NCBI RefSeq assembly: GCF_000426285.1
Contig: NZ_AUFB01000012.1
Location: 1 to 64,000, forward strand
From: Rhizobium leucaenae USDA 9039
Lineage (GTDB): Bacteria; Pseudomonadota; Alphaproteobacteria; Rhizobiales; Rhizobiaceae
Reading direction: 5' to 3'
Length of the DNA: 64,000 bases
The position numbers were made by a program, and so were the translations under genes. Of the stretch, positions 22,730 through 32,213 are shown in pieces (within the stretch, counting starts at the first letter, position 1; every line of letters starts with the position of its first letter). A model generated the notes under the pieces. That model was given only the letters and a program-made list of their open reading frames with translations, made no database searches and was not told the DNA's origin.

Positions 22730-24985
22730 CTAGCCCGAAAACCTGCCGCTTCTCGGGAAGCCCTTCGGCACTCCCCGGCCGGCCGAGGCGCGGTCGCCAA
22801 GCCATTCTATCAGCTCGTCCTTGGTCTTCGTGAACGTGCGGCCGGCGCTGTCTTCCCATGTCAGGCCATCGGCGATGGCGAAGCACTTGATATCGCCGAC
22901 GCCTCCATCCTTGTAGCGCTGCAGGCGTACGCCCTTGCCGCGTGACATTTCCGGGATCTGCGACAGCGGGAACACCACCATCTTTCGGTTCTCGCCGACA
23001 ACGGCGACGTGATCGCCCGAGACCGGCACGAGCAACTTCGTCTCATCCGGCGTCGTCAGGTTCATGATCTGCTTGCCCTTGCGGGTATTGGCGACCAGTT
23101 CGATTTCGGGCACGATAAAACCGTTGCCGGCGGTCGAGGCGACCAATTGCTTGCGCTGCGGATCGTGGACGAAGGCGGTGAGCACATCCTGGTCGTTTTC
23201 CATATCGACCATGATCCGCAGCGGCTCGCCATGGCCACGGCCGCCGGGTAGCTTGTCACCGCCAAGCGTGTAAGCCTTGCCGCCGGTCGTAACGATCAGG
23301 ATCTTGTCTGTCGTCTGCGCCGGGAATGCCACCTTCAGGCCGTCACCCTCCTTGAAGGTGAGCGTCGACGTATCGGAGATGTGGCCCTTCAGCGCACGAA
23401 TCCAGCCCTTTTCCGAGACGACGACTGTGATCGGTTCCTTCTCGATCATCGCCTGCTGGACCGCAGCCTCATCGGTTTCCGGTGCTTCGGCGAATTGCGT
23501 GCGGCGGCGGCCAAGCTCGGTCGCCTTGGCAAATTTCTTCTTCACCTCGCCGATTTCCCAGGCGACTGTCTGCCACTGCTTCTCTTCCGAGGCGAGCAAG
23601 GCCTCGATATCGGCCTTCTCCTTGGTCAGGCCGTCGAATTCCTTGCGGATCTCGAATTCCTCGAGCTTGCGCAGGGAGCGCAGCCGCATGTTGAGGATCG
23701 CTTCGACCTGATTGTCCGTCAGACCGAACCGCACCATCATCACGGGTTTCGGCTCATCCTCCTCACGGATGATGGCGATGACCTCATCGATGTTGAGGTA
23801 AGCGATCAGGAAGCCGCCGAGAATTTCCAGGCGTTTTTCGATAGCCGCGAGCCGGAAGCGCGAGCGGCGCAGCAAAACTTCGCGCCGATGATCCAGCCAC
23901 TCCTTCAGCACGTCGTTCAGCGCCATGACCTTCGGAATGCGGCCCATGGAGAGAACGTTCATGTTGAGCGGAAAGCGGCTTTCCAGTTCCGTCAGCTTGA
24001 ACATCGATTCCATTAGAATCGTCGGATCGACGGTGCGGCTCTTCGGCATCAAAACGACGCGGATATCCTCGGCGGACTCATCGCGAACGTCCTCAAGCAG
24101 CGGCAGCTTGCGCGCCAGCAGCAGCTCGGCGATCTTTTCGATCAGCCGCGACTTCTGCACCTGGAACGGAATTTCGGTAATGACGATCTGGTAGCCGCCC
24201 CGGCCGAGATCTTCCGTTTCCCATTTGGCGCGGACGCGGAAGCCGCCGCGGCCGGTCTTATAGCTTTCGATGATGCTGTCGCGGCCGTCGATGATGATGC
24301 CGCCAGTCGGGAAATCCGGACCGGGAATGAACTCCACCAGCTTTTCGACGGTCGCGTCGCGATCACGGATCAGATGCAGCGCAGCATCACAGAGTTCGTG
24401 GGCGTTGTGCGGCGGGATGGAGGTCGCCATGCCGACAGCGATGCCCGAGGAGCCGTTGGCGAGCAGGTTGGGGAAAGCGCCGGGCAGCACGACCGGCTCG
24501 GAATTCGACTCGTCGTAGGTATCCCGGAAATCCACGGCATCCTGATCGATGCCTTCAAGCAGCAGTTCGGAGACCGCCGTCATCTTGGATTCGGTGTAAC
24601 GCATGGCGGCGGGGCTGTCGCCGTCAATGTTGCCGAAATTGCCCTGGCCGTTGACCAGCGTATAGCGCTGCGAGAAATCCTGCGCCAGGCGGGCCAATGC
24701 GTCATAGATCGACTGGTCGCCATGCGGGTGATAGTTACCCATCACCTCACCGACGATCTTGGCGCATTTGCGGAAGGCGGAGGTCGGGCGCAGGCCCATC
24801 TCGCTCATCGCATAAACGATGCGGCGATGGACCGGCTTCAGACCATCGCGAACATCCGGCAGGGCGCGATGCATGATCGTCGACAAGGCATAGGCCAGGT
24901 AGCGCTCTTCGAGCGCCGCCTTGAGATCGACCGGAAGGATGCTGTCGTCGTCGCCGCCACCGGGCGGTAAAAGATTTTGTCCCAT
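22730..24985 (-). CDS. parC: DNA topoisomerase IV subunit A
   Basis: Encodes 751 residues. With ParE it decatenates daughter chromosomes. The breakage-reunion domain shows the catalytic Tyr in SPAAMRYTESKMT, and the quinolone-resistance region contains NYHPHGDQSIYDALARLAQD. The C-terminal beta-pinwheel is short and lacks the gyrase GyrA-box, which, with the length, favours ParC over GyrA. It is transcribed alone on the minus strand, converging with the toxin gene. Confidence 0.95.
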   Translation of the reverse strand: MGQNLLPPGGGDDDSILPVDLKAALEERYLAYALSTIMHRALPDVRDGLKPVHRRIVYAMSEMGLRPTSAFRKCAKIVGEVMGNYHPHGDQSIYDALARLAQDFSQRYTLVNGQGNFGNIDGDSPAAMRYTESKMTAVSELLLEGIDQDAVDFRDTYDESNSEPVVLPGAFPNLLANGSSGIAVGMATSIPPHNAHELCDAALHLIRDRDATVEKLVEFIPGPDFPTGGIIIDGRDSIIESYKTGRGGFRVRAKWETEDLGRGGYQIVITEIPFQVQKSRLIEKIAELLLARKLPLLEDVRDESAEDIRVVLMPKSRTVDPTILMESMFKLTELESRFPLNMNVLSMGRIPKVMALNDVLKEWLDHRREVLLRRSRFRLAAIEKRLEILGGFLIAYLNIDEVIAIIREEDEPKPVMMVRFGLTDNQVEAILNMRLRSLRKLEEFEIRKEFDGLTKEKADIEALLASEEKQWQTVAWEIGEVKKKFAKATELGRRRTQFAEAPETDEAAVQQAMIEKEPITVVVSEKGWIRALKGHISDTSTLTFKEGDGLKVAFPAQTTDKILIVTTGGKAYTLGGDKLPGGRGHGEPLRIMVDMENDQDVLTAFVHDPQRKQLVASTAGNGFIVPEIELVANTRKGKQIMNLTTPDETKLLVPVSGDHVAVVGENRKMVVFPLSQIPEMSRGKGVRLQRYKDGGVGDIKCFAIADGLTWEDSAGRTFTKTKDELIEWLGDRASAGRGVPKGFPRSGRFSG

Positions 24986-25212
24986 GGCCCTTGACTAGCG
25001 GAGAAGCCGATTCCCGGCAAGAAATCAGTGGAAAGCACTTGTGGATGACGCCTCAGTTCAAGCACGATTGGACGTAACGTTAGACACAATTCTCGTGCAT
25101 ATATTTGCCATCGCCATTGCCATTGGAATTTTAGACGAACGTGAATATAACTCGCGGCAGTACACGCAAAATATGTACGCCCGCTACACCAGCTCAATGA
25201 GGAAAAGCCATC

Positions 25213-26400
25213 ATGACTTTCTATCGGACAACACGGCTGATGCTGTCCAGTGCCGCCATACTGTCTTTCGCCAGCTCCGCTTTCGCGCTGGACGGTAACG
25301 ATCTTCTGAAGAAGATCAATGACGCCTACCCTCAGCAAAGCGGTTCGATCGCCGCCGAGAGCATCGACGTCAGCGGTACGACGGTGACGTTGAAAGGCGT
25401 AAGCGTCAAACCGGCCGGCGCAGCCGATGGCATTAAGCTGGGCGACATCACATTGACCGGCGTCGCGGAAGCGGGTGGCGGCTACACTGTCGATCAGGTC
25501 GCCTTTCCCAACGTCGCCACGACCAAGGACGGCGTTACCATCGCAGCTTCCGACCTCAAGATGAATGGCGTCGAAATCCCCGCCGACGTAACCAAGGGCG
25601 ATCTTGATTCTCTGCTATTTTACAAGAGCGCGCATGCCGGCTCCCTTTCCTTTACGCAGGATGGCACGCAAGTCTTCGCAATCGCCAATGCGGACGCCAC
25701 GCTGAACAAGCGTGCCGACAAGTCCGGCCTCGATTTCGATACCGAAGTAAACGGCGTCAAGGTCGATCTCAGCAAGGTCGACGATCCGCAGGCCAGGGAG
25801 GCGATCAGCCAGCTCAACTTGCAGCAGCTCGACGGCAAGATCGCCATGAAGGGTAGTTGGGAGATGGCTCCCGGCAAGATCGACATCACCGAATATTCCT
25901 TCGACTTCAAGGATGTGGGCAAGCTGGATATCGCGCTTAGCCTTTCCGGCTATACACCTGCCTTCGCCAAATCGCTCCAGGATGCGCTCAAGACCGTTCG
26001 CTCCAATCCGAACCAGCAGGATGCGCAGCAATCCGCCGGTCTTGCCATGCTCGGTCTTCTGCAGCAGTTGACCTTCAACAGCGCACAGATCCGCTTCGAC
26101 GACAGTTCGATCACGTCCCGCGCGCTCGAATTTGCCGGCAAGCAGCAGGGCGTTTCCGGAAAGCAGTTGGCCGACACGCTGAAGGCGATGACGCCGATCA
26201 TGATGGCGCAGCTCAACATTCCGGAGCTGCAGAATGCCGTTTCCGCCGCCGTCACCGCCTATCTCGACAATCCGAAGAGCCTGACCGTCAAGGCTTCGCC
26301 GGACAAGCCGGTGCCGCTGCCGATGATTATAGGCGCCGCCATGGGCGCCCCGCAGTCGATCCCGCAGGTCATCGGCCTCAAGGTTTCGTCCAACGATTGA
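25213..26400 (+). CDS. Secreted protein of unknown function, 395 aa
   Basis: Begins with a Sec signal peptide (TTRLMLSSAAILSFASSAFA; cleavage near residue 25). The mature part has no membrane helix, no Cys and no motif that I recognise. It is dominated by alternating hydrophobic/polar strands such as SIDVSGTTVTLKGVSVKPAG and GKIDITEYSFDFKDVGKLDI, followed by helical segments around residues 240-330. A beta-rich periplasmic or barrel-like fold is plausible, and a distant likeness to DUF945/AsmA-type repetitive strands is only a guess. It has its own terminator. Confidence 0.7.
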   Translation: MTFYRTTRLMLSSAAILSFASSAFALDGNDLLKKINDAYPQQSGSIAAESIDVSGTTVTLKGVSVKPAGAADGIKLGDITLTGVAEAGGGYTVDQVAFPNVATTKDGVTIAASDLKMNGVEIPADVTKGDLDSLLFYKSAHAGSLSFTQDGTQVFAIANADATLNKRADKSGLDFDTEVNGVKVDLSKVDDPQAREAISQLNLQQLDGKIAMKGSWEMAPGKIDITEYSFDFKDVGKLDIALSLSGYTPAFAKSLQDALKTVRSNPNQQDAQQSAGLAMLGLLQQLTFNSAQIRFDDSSITSRALEFAGKQQGVSGKQLADTLKAMTPIMMAQLNIPELQNAVSAAVTAYLDNPKSLTVKASPDKPVPLPMIIGAAMGAPQSIPQVIGLKVSSND

Positions 26401-26426
26401 TTGAAGTCTAGATCCTCACAATCAGC

Positions 26427-26454
26427 AACCCGGCGATTTCGGTCGCCGGGTTTT
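26427..26454 (+). terminator. Terminator of the 25213-26400 gene
   Basis: A perfect 9-bp stem (acccggcga / tcgccgggt) with loop tttcgg is followed by a T run. Its 28-nt core is the exact reverse complement of the element at 26501-26528. Confidence 0.85.
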
Positions 26455-26496
26455 CATGCGGCAGATGCACCTGATTGGCTGAATTCGATGATCAAT

Positions 26497-26528
26497 AAAA
26501 AACCCGGCGACCGAAATCGCCGGGTTTT
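26497..26528 (-). terminator. Terminator of aspS (mirror copy of the preceding one)
   Basis: The same 9-bp stem in opposite orientation, with loop ccgaaa. It has six A on the left, giving a U run in the aspS transcript. Confidence 0.85.
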
Positions 26529-26555
26529 GCATGTCCATCGAAGCCCGCGGGGACC

Positions 26556-28346
26556 TCAATCCTTCTTGACCGGCGGCACCGGGCGGATCGCCAGTTCGCG
26601 CAGTTGCGTCGGCGTTGCCGGCGACGGAGCGCCCATCAACAGATCCTGCGCCTGCTGGTTCATCGGGAATAGCGAGATTTCGCGAAGGTTCTTGGCGCCG
26701 ACCAGCAGCATGACGATGCGGTCGATGCCGAAGGCCGCACCACCATGCGGAGGCGCGCCATATTGGAAGGCGCGGTAGAGACCGCCGAAGCGTTCTTCGA
26801 CATCAGCCTGGCTGAGGCCGACCTTTTCGAAGGCGGCGACCATGGTTTCCGGCGACTGGTTACGGATCGAGCCGGAGGCAATTTCGAAGCCGTTGCAGAC
26901 GGCGTCGTACTGGAAAGCCTTGATCGTGAGCGGATCCTGGGTCTGCAGCGCTTCAAGGCCGCCCTGGGGCATCGAGAACGGGTTGTGCGCGAAATCGACC
27001 TTCTTCTCTTCTTCGCTCCATTCGAAGAAGGGGAAGTCGACGATCCAGCAAAGCTCGAAACGATCGCGGTCGACTAGGTTCAGCTCCTCGCCAGCCCTGG
27101 TGCGGGCTTCGCCGGCAAACTTGTAGAACTTGTCCGGATCGCCGGCGACAAAGAAGCAGGCGTCGCCATCGCCGAGGCCAAGCTGGGTGCGGATCGCATC
27201 GGTGCGCTCCTCGCCGATGTTCTTGGCAAGCGGGCCGGCGCCTTCGAGCTTCTCGCCTTCCTTGCGCCAGAAGATATAGCCGAGGCCGGGCTGGCCCTGG
27301 CTCTGCGCCCAGGCGTTCATGCGGTCGCAGAAAGCTCTGGAGCCGCCGGTCTTGGCCGGGATCGCCCAGACCTGAACCTTCGGGTTCGAGGCGATCATAT
27401 TGGCGAAGACCTTGAAGCCGGAACCGGCGAAATGGTCCGTGACAGCCTCCATGACGATCGGGTTGCGCAGGTCCGGCTTGTCGGAGCCATACTTGCGGAT
27501 GGCTTCGTCATAAGGGATGCGCGGCCATTCCTTGGTGACCGGCTTGCCTTCGGCAAACTCTTCGAACACCTGGGTCATCAGCGGACCCATGGTGTTCCAG
27601 ACGTCTTCCTGGGTGACGAAGCTCATTTCGAGGTCGAGCTGGTAGAATTCGCCCGGCAGACGGTCGGCGCGCGGGTCCTCGTCACGGAAGCACGGCGCGA
27701 TCTGGAAATAACGGTCGAAGCCGGCGACCATCAGGAGCTGCTTATACTGTTGCGGCGCTTGCGGCAGGGCATAGAAGGTGCCGGGATGGATGCGGCTCGG
27801 CACCAGGAAGTCGCGTGCGCCTTCCGGCGACGAGGCCGTCAGGATCGGCGTCGTATATTCGGTGAAGCCGACTTCGCCCATATGGCGGCGCATGGAGGAA
27901 ATCACCTGCGTGCGCTTGACGATGTTCCGGTGCAGCGTTTCGCGGCGCAGGTCGAGGAAGCGGTACTTCAGGCGCACGTCTTCCGGATAGTCCGGCTCGC
28001 CGAAGACCGGCAGCGGCAGCTCCTTGGCGGCGGAGAGCACTTCGATCTCCTGCGCATAAAGCTCGATCTCGCCCGTCGGCATGTTCTTGTTGATCGTGTC
28101 TTCGGTACGGGCCTTCACTAGGCCGTCGATGCGGACAACCCATTCGCCGCGCACGGTCTCGGCCAGCTTGAAGGCCGGAGAATCCGGATCGGCGACGACC
28201 TGGGTGATGCCGTAGTGATCGCGCAGGTCGATGAAGAGCACGCCACCATGATCTCGGACGCGATGAACCCAGCCGGAGATGCGGACGGTCGAACCGACGT
28301 CGGACTTGCGCAGGGCGGCGCATGTGTGGCTGCGATAGCGATGCAT
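26556..28346 (-). CDS. aspS: Aspartyl-tRNA synthetase
   Basis: Encodes 596 residues from MHRYRSHTCAALRK; the frame is open 29 codons more but the extension is not part of the enzyme. It is a class II synthetase with an N-terminal OB-fold anticodon domain (VRISGWVHRVRDHGGVLFID), motif 2 FRDEDPRADRLPGEFYQLD, the bacterial GAD insert near residues 290-410, and motif 3 GAAFGIDRIVMLLV. It charges tRNA-Asp. Whether it also charges tRNA-Asn cannot be told from this window. Confidence 0.97.
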   Translation of the reverse strand: MHRYRSHTCAALRKSDVGSTVRISGWVHRVRDHGGVLFIDLRDHYGITQVVADPDSPAFKLAETVRGEWVVRIDGLVKARTEDTINKNMPTGEIELYAQEIEVLSAAKELPLPVFGEPDYPEDVRLKYRFLDLRRETLHRNIVKRTQVISSMRRHMGEVGFTEYTTPILTASSPEGARDFLVPSRIHPGTFYALPQAPQQYKQLLMVAGFDRYFQIAPCFRDEDPRADRLPGEFYQLDLEMSFVTQEDVWNTMGPLMTQVFEEFAEGKPVTKEWPRIPYDEAIRKYGSDKPDLRNPIVMEAVTDHFAGSGFKVFANMIASNPKVQVWAIPAKTGGSRAFCDRMNAWAQSQGQPGLGYIFWRKEGEKLEGAGPLAKNIGEERTDAIRTQLGLGDGDACFFVAGDPDKFYKFAGEARTRAGEELNLVDRDRFELCWIVDFPFFEWSEEEKKVDFAHNPFSMPQGGLEALQTQDPLTIKAFQYDAVCNGFEIASGSIRNQSPETMVAAFEKVGLSQADVEERFGGLYRAFQYGAPPHGGAAFGIDRIVMLLVGAKNLREISLFPMNQQAQDLLMGAPSPATPTQLRELAIRPVPPVKKD

Positions 28347-28471
28347 AGTATATATCCTGGACTTGGCGGACGGTGGCGAAAGGACACGCAGACCCCTCGC
28401 CCGCCGACGAGAAAATCGGGCGGAAAAGCGCATGGTGCGCCTGATTTGTCAAGGCTCGAACGCATGGCCCT

Positions 28472-28726
28472 TCTCGCCCTTGGCGGGCGTGAAAGCAAAA
28501 ACTTAGGCTTAGACGAGGGCTCGTCCCTCTTCTAAGTCTTAGTTTTTGCAAGAGAGGGGGAAGGCATGGACGTACAAAACTCTTGAACTAGGTTAAGCAA
28601 GAAGCGGACCCCCGCTCTTGCAATTTCAATGGCTTAGAAATTGCGTCAAGCTTTTGAGAGTGTGGAACTTCCTATAACGCAATTCCTAAACCAGTGAAAT
28701 TGCTTTCACGCCCGCCAAGGGCGAGA
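28472..28726. repeat. Hairpin-rich element bounded by perfect 25-nt inverted repeats (MITE-like)
   Basis: Positions 28472-28496 (tctcgcccttggcgggcgtg + aaagc) are the exact reverse complement of 28702-28726. Inside lie several palindromes. One spans 28495-28549 (arms of about 25 nt with few mismatches, loop ctcgt). Another is at 28597-28621 (gcaagaagcgg / ccgctcttgc). A third pairs 28634-28646 with 28678-28690 (12 of 13). A short gcaatttc/gaaattgc pair at 28620-28644 overlaps it. No coding frame fits. It occupies the whole gap between aspS and the DUF559 pseudogene. No target-site duplication was confirmed. Confidence 0.6.
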
Positions 28727-28755
28727 CAGGCCTCGAACTTGCCTCGCGCTCCAGT

Positions 28756-29191
28756 TCATTCTCCGGTGTTTTTCAGTTCAGGCAGGATCGTCAGGCAAAC
28801 ACCATCAAGATTCGTAACGACTTCATGGTTCCAGACCCGGAAAATGCGAAAGCCCTGATCGATAAAATATTCGTCCCTTATACGGTCTGTCGCGCTTTCA
28901 GCGTGCTGCGCACCATGGACCTCGACGATCAATCGCGCTTCGAAACATACAAAGTCCAGGATATAGCCATCGAATGGAACCTGCCGTTTGAATTTTGAAT
29001 CCTTCAAGTTGCCTACCCCGCAAGGCCTGCCAAAGCATATTCTCGGCCTTGGTGGCATCGCCGCGCATCGCTCTGGCGAATTGCCGATGTCGATCAGGAA
29101 CGCTGCGATGCAAGAGTTCTCTCGTGTTCGTTACTATCGCCAAAAGCATGGCGCCAAATAGATTTCTAGCATTACGAGAATTATCCGCCAA
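28756..29191 (-). pseudogene. DUF559 (very-short-patch-repair-like) gene with frameshift
   Basis: Two overlapping minus-strand frames reconstruct one DUF559 protein. The first gives RGDATKAENMLWQALRGRQL then EGFK; the second continues FKRQVPFDGYILDFVCFEAR, then LIVEVHGAQH and FRIFRVWNHEV. An AAAA run (28993-28996; expected AAA) causes the shift, and removing one A restores the frame. DUF559 proteins have a Vsr/restriction-endonuclease-like fold; the catalytic Asp (DF), Glu (VEVHG) and Gln/His are present. It is either a true pseudogene or a homopolymer sequencing error. The start is uncertain. Confidence 0.75.
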
Positions 29192-29305
29192 CGGCCACCA
29201 CCCGCTTCAGTAGTTGATGCGGCAATTCAGCCACCCCAACGCTATTGCTGAAGACCACAGTCAACTTTAAACAGGCTTACCTACCCCGCGCCTCCGGAGC
29301 CTCGC

Positions 29306-30700
29306 ATGCCCATTCTTACCCGCCGCAATCTTCTGCAAGCCTCGGCCGTTGCCGGTGCCTATGGTGTAGGGCTCGGCATCGCCGGCAGGTTTGGCGGCAA
29401 AGCTATGGCGGCCCCGGAGCCGCAGGTGCTGAAGACCGCAAAGATCCAAGCCAATTTGATGGATGCCGGGGTGACCAAGGATGTCCTGACCTATGGCGAC
29501 GCCGGCATGCCGCCGGTCGTGCGCATGAAGAAGGGCGAGCCCTTCGCGGCACGCCTTATCAACGGCATGGACGATCCGACGACAATTCATTGGCACGGCA
29601 TTCGCCTGCCGAACAAGATGGACGGCGTGCCCTTCCTGACGCAGCCTTACGTCTATGCGGGCGATCATTTCGACTACGCCTTCACGCCCCCGGACGCTGG
29701 CACCTTCTGGTATCATCCGCATTGCAACACTCTGATCCAGATGGGACACGGCATGACCGGGATCATTGTCGTGGAAAATCCGAAGGATCCGGCCTTTGAT
29801 TCGGAAATCGTTCTCAATTTGCGCGATTGGCGGCTCGGTGGCGACGGCCAGTTCATTGCTCCATTCCGGCCGCGCGATTCCGCCAAGTCGGGTACCTATG
29901 GGACGGTGCGGACGGCCAATTGGCAGCAGCAGCCGCAATATGAGGCGCCATCTGGCGGGCTGGTGCGGCTGCGCCTTGCCATCACCGATGTTACGCGCAT
30001 CTATTCTTTCCGCGTCGACGGAGCCGAGGCGACGGTGATCGCCATCGACGGCAATCCGGTGCCGCAGCGCTTCACGCTCGATTTGCTGCAGCTCGGGCCC
30101 GGTCAGCGCCTGGAATTGGCCGTGCGCATGCCCGATGACGAAGGCGCGATCGTCAAGCTCGAGGATATCAGGGGCACCGATCCGAAGGTGCTCGCGACGC
30201 TACGTTCGGTCGGCAGCTCGCTGAAGCGCGACGTTCGCGATCTGCCGTCCCTTGAAGACAATCCGGTCGCAAAGGCCGATATCCGCGCGGCGGAGCATAT
30301 ACCGCTAATCCTCAGCGCCACGGCGGAAAATACGGCCGACAACAGCATTTGCGGCTCGCTTGGCTACAGCTTCTGGGCCGTCAACAAGGTGCCGTGGCCG
30401 GGCGACACGCCGGATCCGACGGCGCCGCTTGCCGAATTGAAACTCGGTAGGAGCTATATCATCGACATGGAAAACGTGACGCCGCATACGCATCCGATTC
30501 ATCTGCACGGCATGAGCTTCACCGTGCTCTCCTCTTCGACGCGCCAGGTGCAGCCTTTCGTTTCCGACACCTACCTGATCCAGCCCGATGAAAAGGTGCA
30601 GCTCGGCTTCGTCGCCGACAATCTAGGCGACTGGGTATTGCATTGCCACATCATCGAACATCAGAAGACGGGCATGACGAGCTATGTGCGTGTGACCTAG
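29306..30700 (+). CDS. Multicopper oxidase family protein
   Basis: Encodes 464 residues. A twin-arginine signal (LTRRNLLQASAVAGAYGVG) indicates export of a folded cuproprotein to the periplasm. All four copper-ligand motifs are visible: TIHWHGIRLP, FWYHPHCNT, HPIHLHGMSF and WVLHCHIIEHQKTGM, the last with the type 1 Cys and an axial Met. It resembles FtsP/CueO-type enzymes. The lack of a Met-rich segment argues against CueO itself. The substrate is unknown. It is a single-gene unit. Confidence 0.92.
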   Translation: MPILTRRNLLQASAVAGAYGVGLGIAGRFGGKAMAAPEPQVLKTAKIQANLMDAGVTKDVLTYGDAGMPPVVRMKKGEPFAARLINGMDDPTTIHWHGIRLPNKMDGVPFLTQPYVYAGDHFDYAFTPPDAGTFWYHPHCNTLIQMGHGMTGIIVVENPKDPAFDSEIVLNLRDWRLGGDGQFIAPFRPRDSAKSGTYGTVRTANWQQQPQYEAPSGGLVRLRLAITDVTRIYSFRVDGAEATVIAIDGNPVPQRFTLDLLQLGPGQRLELAVRMPDDEGAIVKLEDIRGTDPKVLATLRSVGSSLKRDVRDLPSLEDNPVAKADIRAAEHIPLILSATAENTADNSICGSLGYSFWAVNKVPWPGDTPDPTAPLAELKLGRSYIIDMENVTPHTHPIHLHGMSFTVLSSSTRQVQPFVSDTYLIQPDEKVQLGFVADNLGDWVLHCHIIEHQKTGMTSYVRVT

Positions 30701-30858
30701 GCATGAGGGCAAACGTGCTTCATGCTCGCCCAAGACATCCCACGGACGATTCCACTTAAAAGCGGTGTTCGCGCGGGGCTTGCCCTTTCGACGTATTGAC
30801 ATATCCGGTCGAAAGGAGAAGGAAGGTTAACGAAGTATTTTACCGTGAATGTGTTGAT

Positions 30859-32004
30859 ATGATCGAAACTACCGCCCAATTGGAGGCGGCCTGCCAAGAG
30901 CTGGCCAAGTCAGAATTCATTACCATCGACACCGAATTCCTGCGAGAGACGACCTTCTGGCCGGAGCTTTGCCTGATCCAGATGGCGAGCCCCACGGCCG
31001 AAGTGTTGGTCGATCCGCTGGCAAAGGGCCTTGATCTGAAGCCTTTTTTCGAGCTGATGGCCAATCCCGCCGTCATGAAGGTATTTCACGCCGCCCGCCA
31101 GGACATCGAAATCATCTTCAATCGCGGTAACCTCATTCCGCATCCGATCTTCGACACGCAGGTTGCGGCGATGGTCTGCGGCTTCGGCGATTCGGTTTCC
31201 TACGATCAACTCGTCAGCCGCATCAAGAACGTTCATATCGACAAGTCGTCGCGCTTCACCGACTGGAGCCGCCGGCCGCTGTCCGAAAAACAGCTCGACT
31301 ATGCGCTCGCCGACGTCACCCACTTGCGCGATGTCTATCTTGCGCTGAAACAGCAGCTCGAGCGAGAAGGCCGCGCCTCCTGGTTGCTCGAAGAAATGGC
31401 GATCCTCGAAGCGCGCGAAACCTACGACCTGCATCCGGATGATGCCTGGCAGCGGCTGAAGATGCGGTTGCGCAAGCCGCAGGAACTGGCCGTGTTGAAA
31501 TACGTCGCCGCCTGGCGCGAACGCGAGGCGCGCGCGCGCAATGTGCCACGCGCCCGTGTACTGAAAGATGACGGCATCTACGAAATCGCCCAGCAGCAGC
31601 CAAAGGACATGGAAGCGCTCGGGCGTCTGCGCACGATCCCGAAGGGATGGGAACGATCCGCCTCCGGGTCGGCCGTGCTGGAGGCAATTAATCAGGCCCT
31701 GGCACTGCCTAAGGCCGAGATGCCACATGTGCCGCGTCATCAGCAGGCGCCGGAAGGCACGGCCGCGGCGGCCGAACTGCTGAAGGTTCTCCTGAAGCTG
31801 ACCGCTGAAAAGCATGGCGTCGCTCCGAAAGTCATCGCCAACAGCGAAGATCTGGACAAGATCGCCGCCGAAGGTGAGAAAGCCGAAGTGGCCGCCCTCA
31901 CCGGCTGGCGACGCGATCTTTTCGGCGAGACGGCTCTGCAGCTCATCCAGGGCCAGGTGGCCCTGCGCTTCGTCGGCAAGCGGGTCGAGACGGTCAGCCT
32001 ATAG
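30859..32004 (+). CDS. rnd: Ribonuclease D
   Basis: Encodes 381 residues from MIETTAQLEAAC; an open extension of 21 codons upstream is less likely. It is a 3'-5' exonuclease of tRNA and stable RNA maturation. The DEDD active site is visible: ITIDTEFLRE (Asp, Glu), FHAARQDIEIIF (Asp), and LDYALADVTHLRDVY (Tyr, Asp). The first HRDC domain begins near residue 210. It is followed by a divergent-sequence gap of about 200 bp and the cyclase gene. Confidence 0.94.
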   Translation: MIETTAQLEAACQELAKSEFITIDTEFLRETTFWPELCLIQMASPTAEVLVDPLAKGLDLKPFFELMANPAVMKVFHAARQDIEIIFNRGNLIPHPIFDTQVAAMVCGFGDSVSYDQLVSRIKNVHIDKSSRFTDWSRRPLSEKQLDYALADVTHLRDVYLALKQQLEREGRASWLLEEMAILEARETYDLHPDDAWQRLKMRLRKPQELAVLKYVAAWREREARARNVPRARVLKDDGIYEIAQQQPKDMEALGRLRTIPKGWERSASGSAVLEAINQALALPKAEMPHVPRHQQAPEGTAAAAELLKVLLKLTAEKHGVAPKVIANSEDLDKIAAEGEKAEVAALTGWRRDLFGETALQLIQGQVALRFVGKRVETVSL

Positions 32005-32213
32005 CCGCGCGCGACCTCGGCGGCCGCGCGACGATTCCAAACATTTGGCGGTTGCGTGCCGTTTAAAAATAGAGATGCTGGTTGCGAACGCGATTGCGCC
32101 GCACATCCGACAGAATGGGCCCTTAGCGCAATCACATATTCGACGGCGCACGAGCCTTTTCCCAAGCCAATTCCGGTTCGGGGGCGCGCGCCGGCTCTTG
32201 GCGGATCGGCAGC

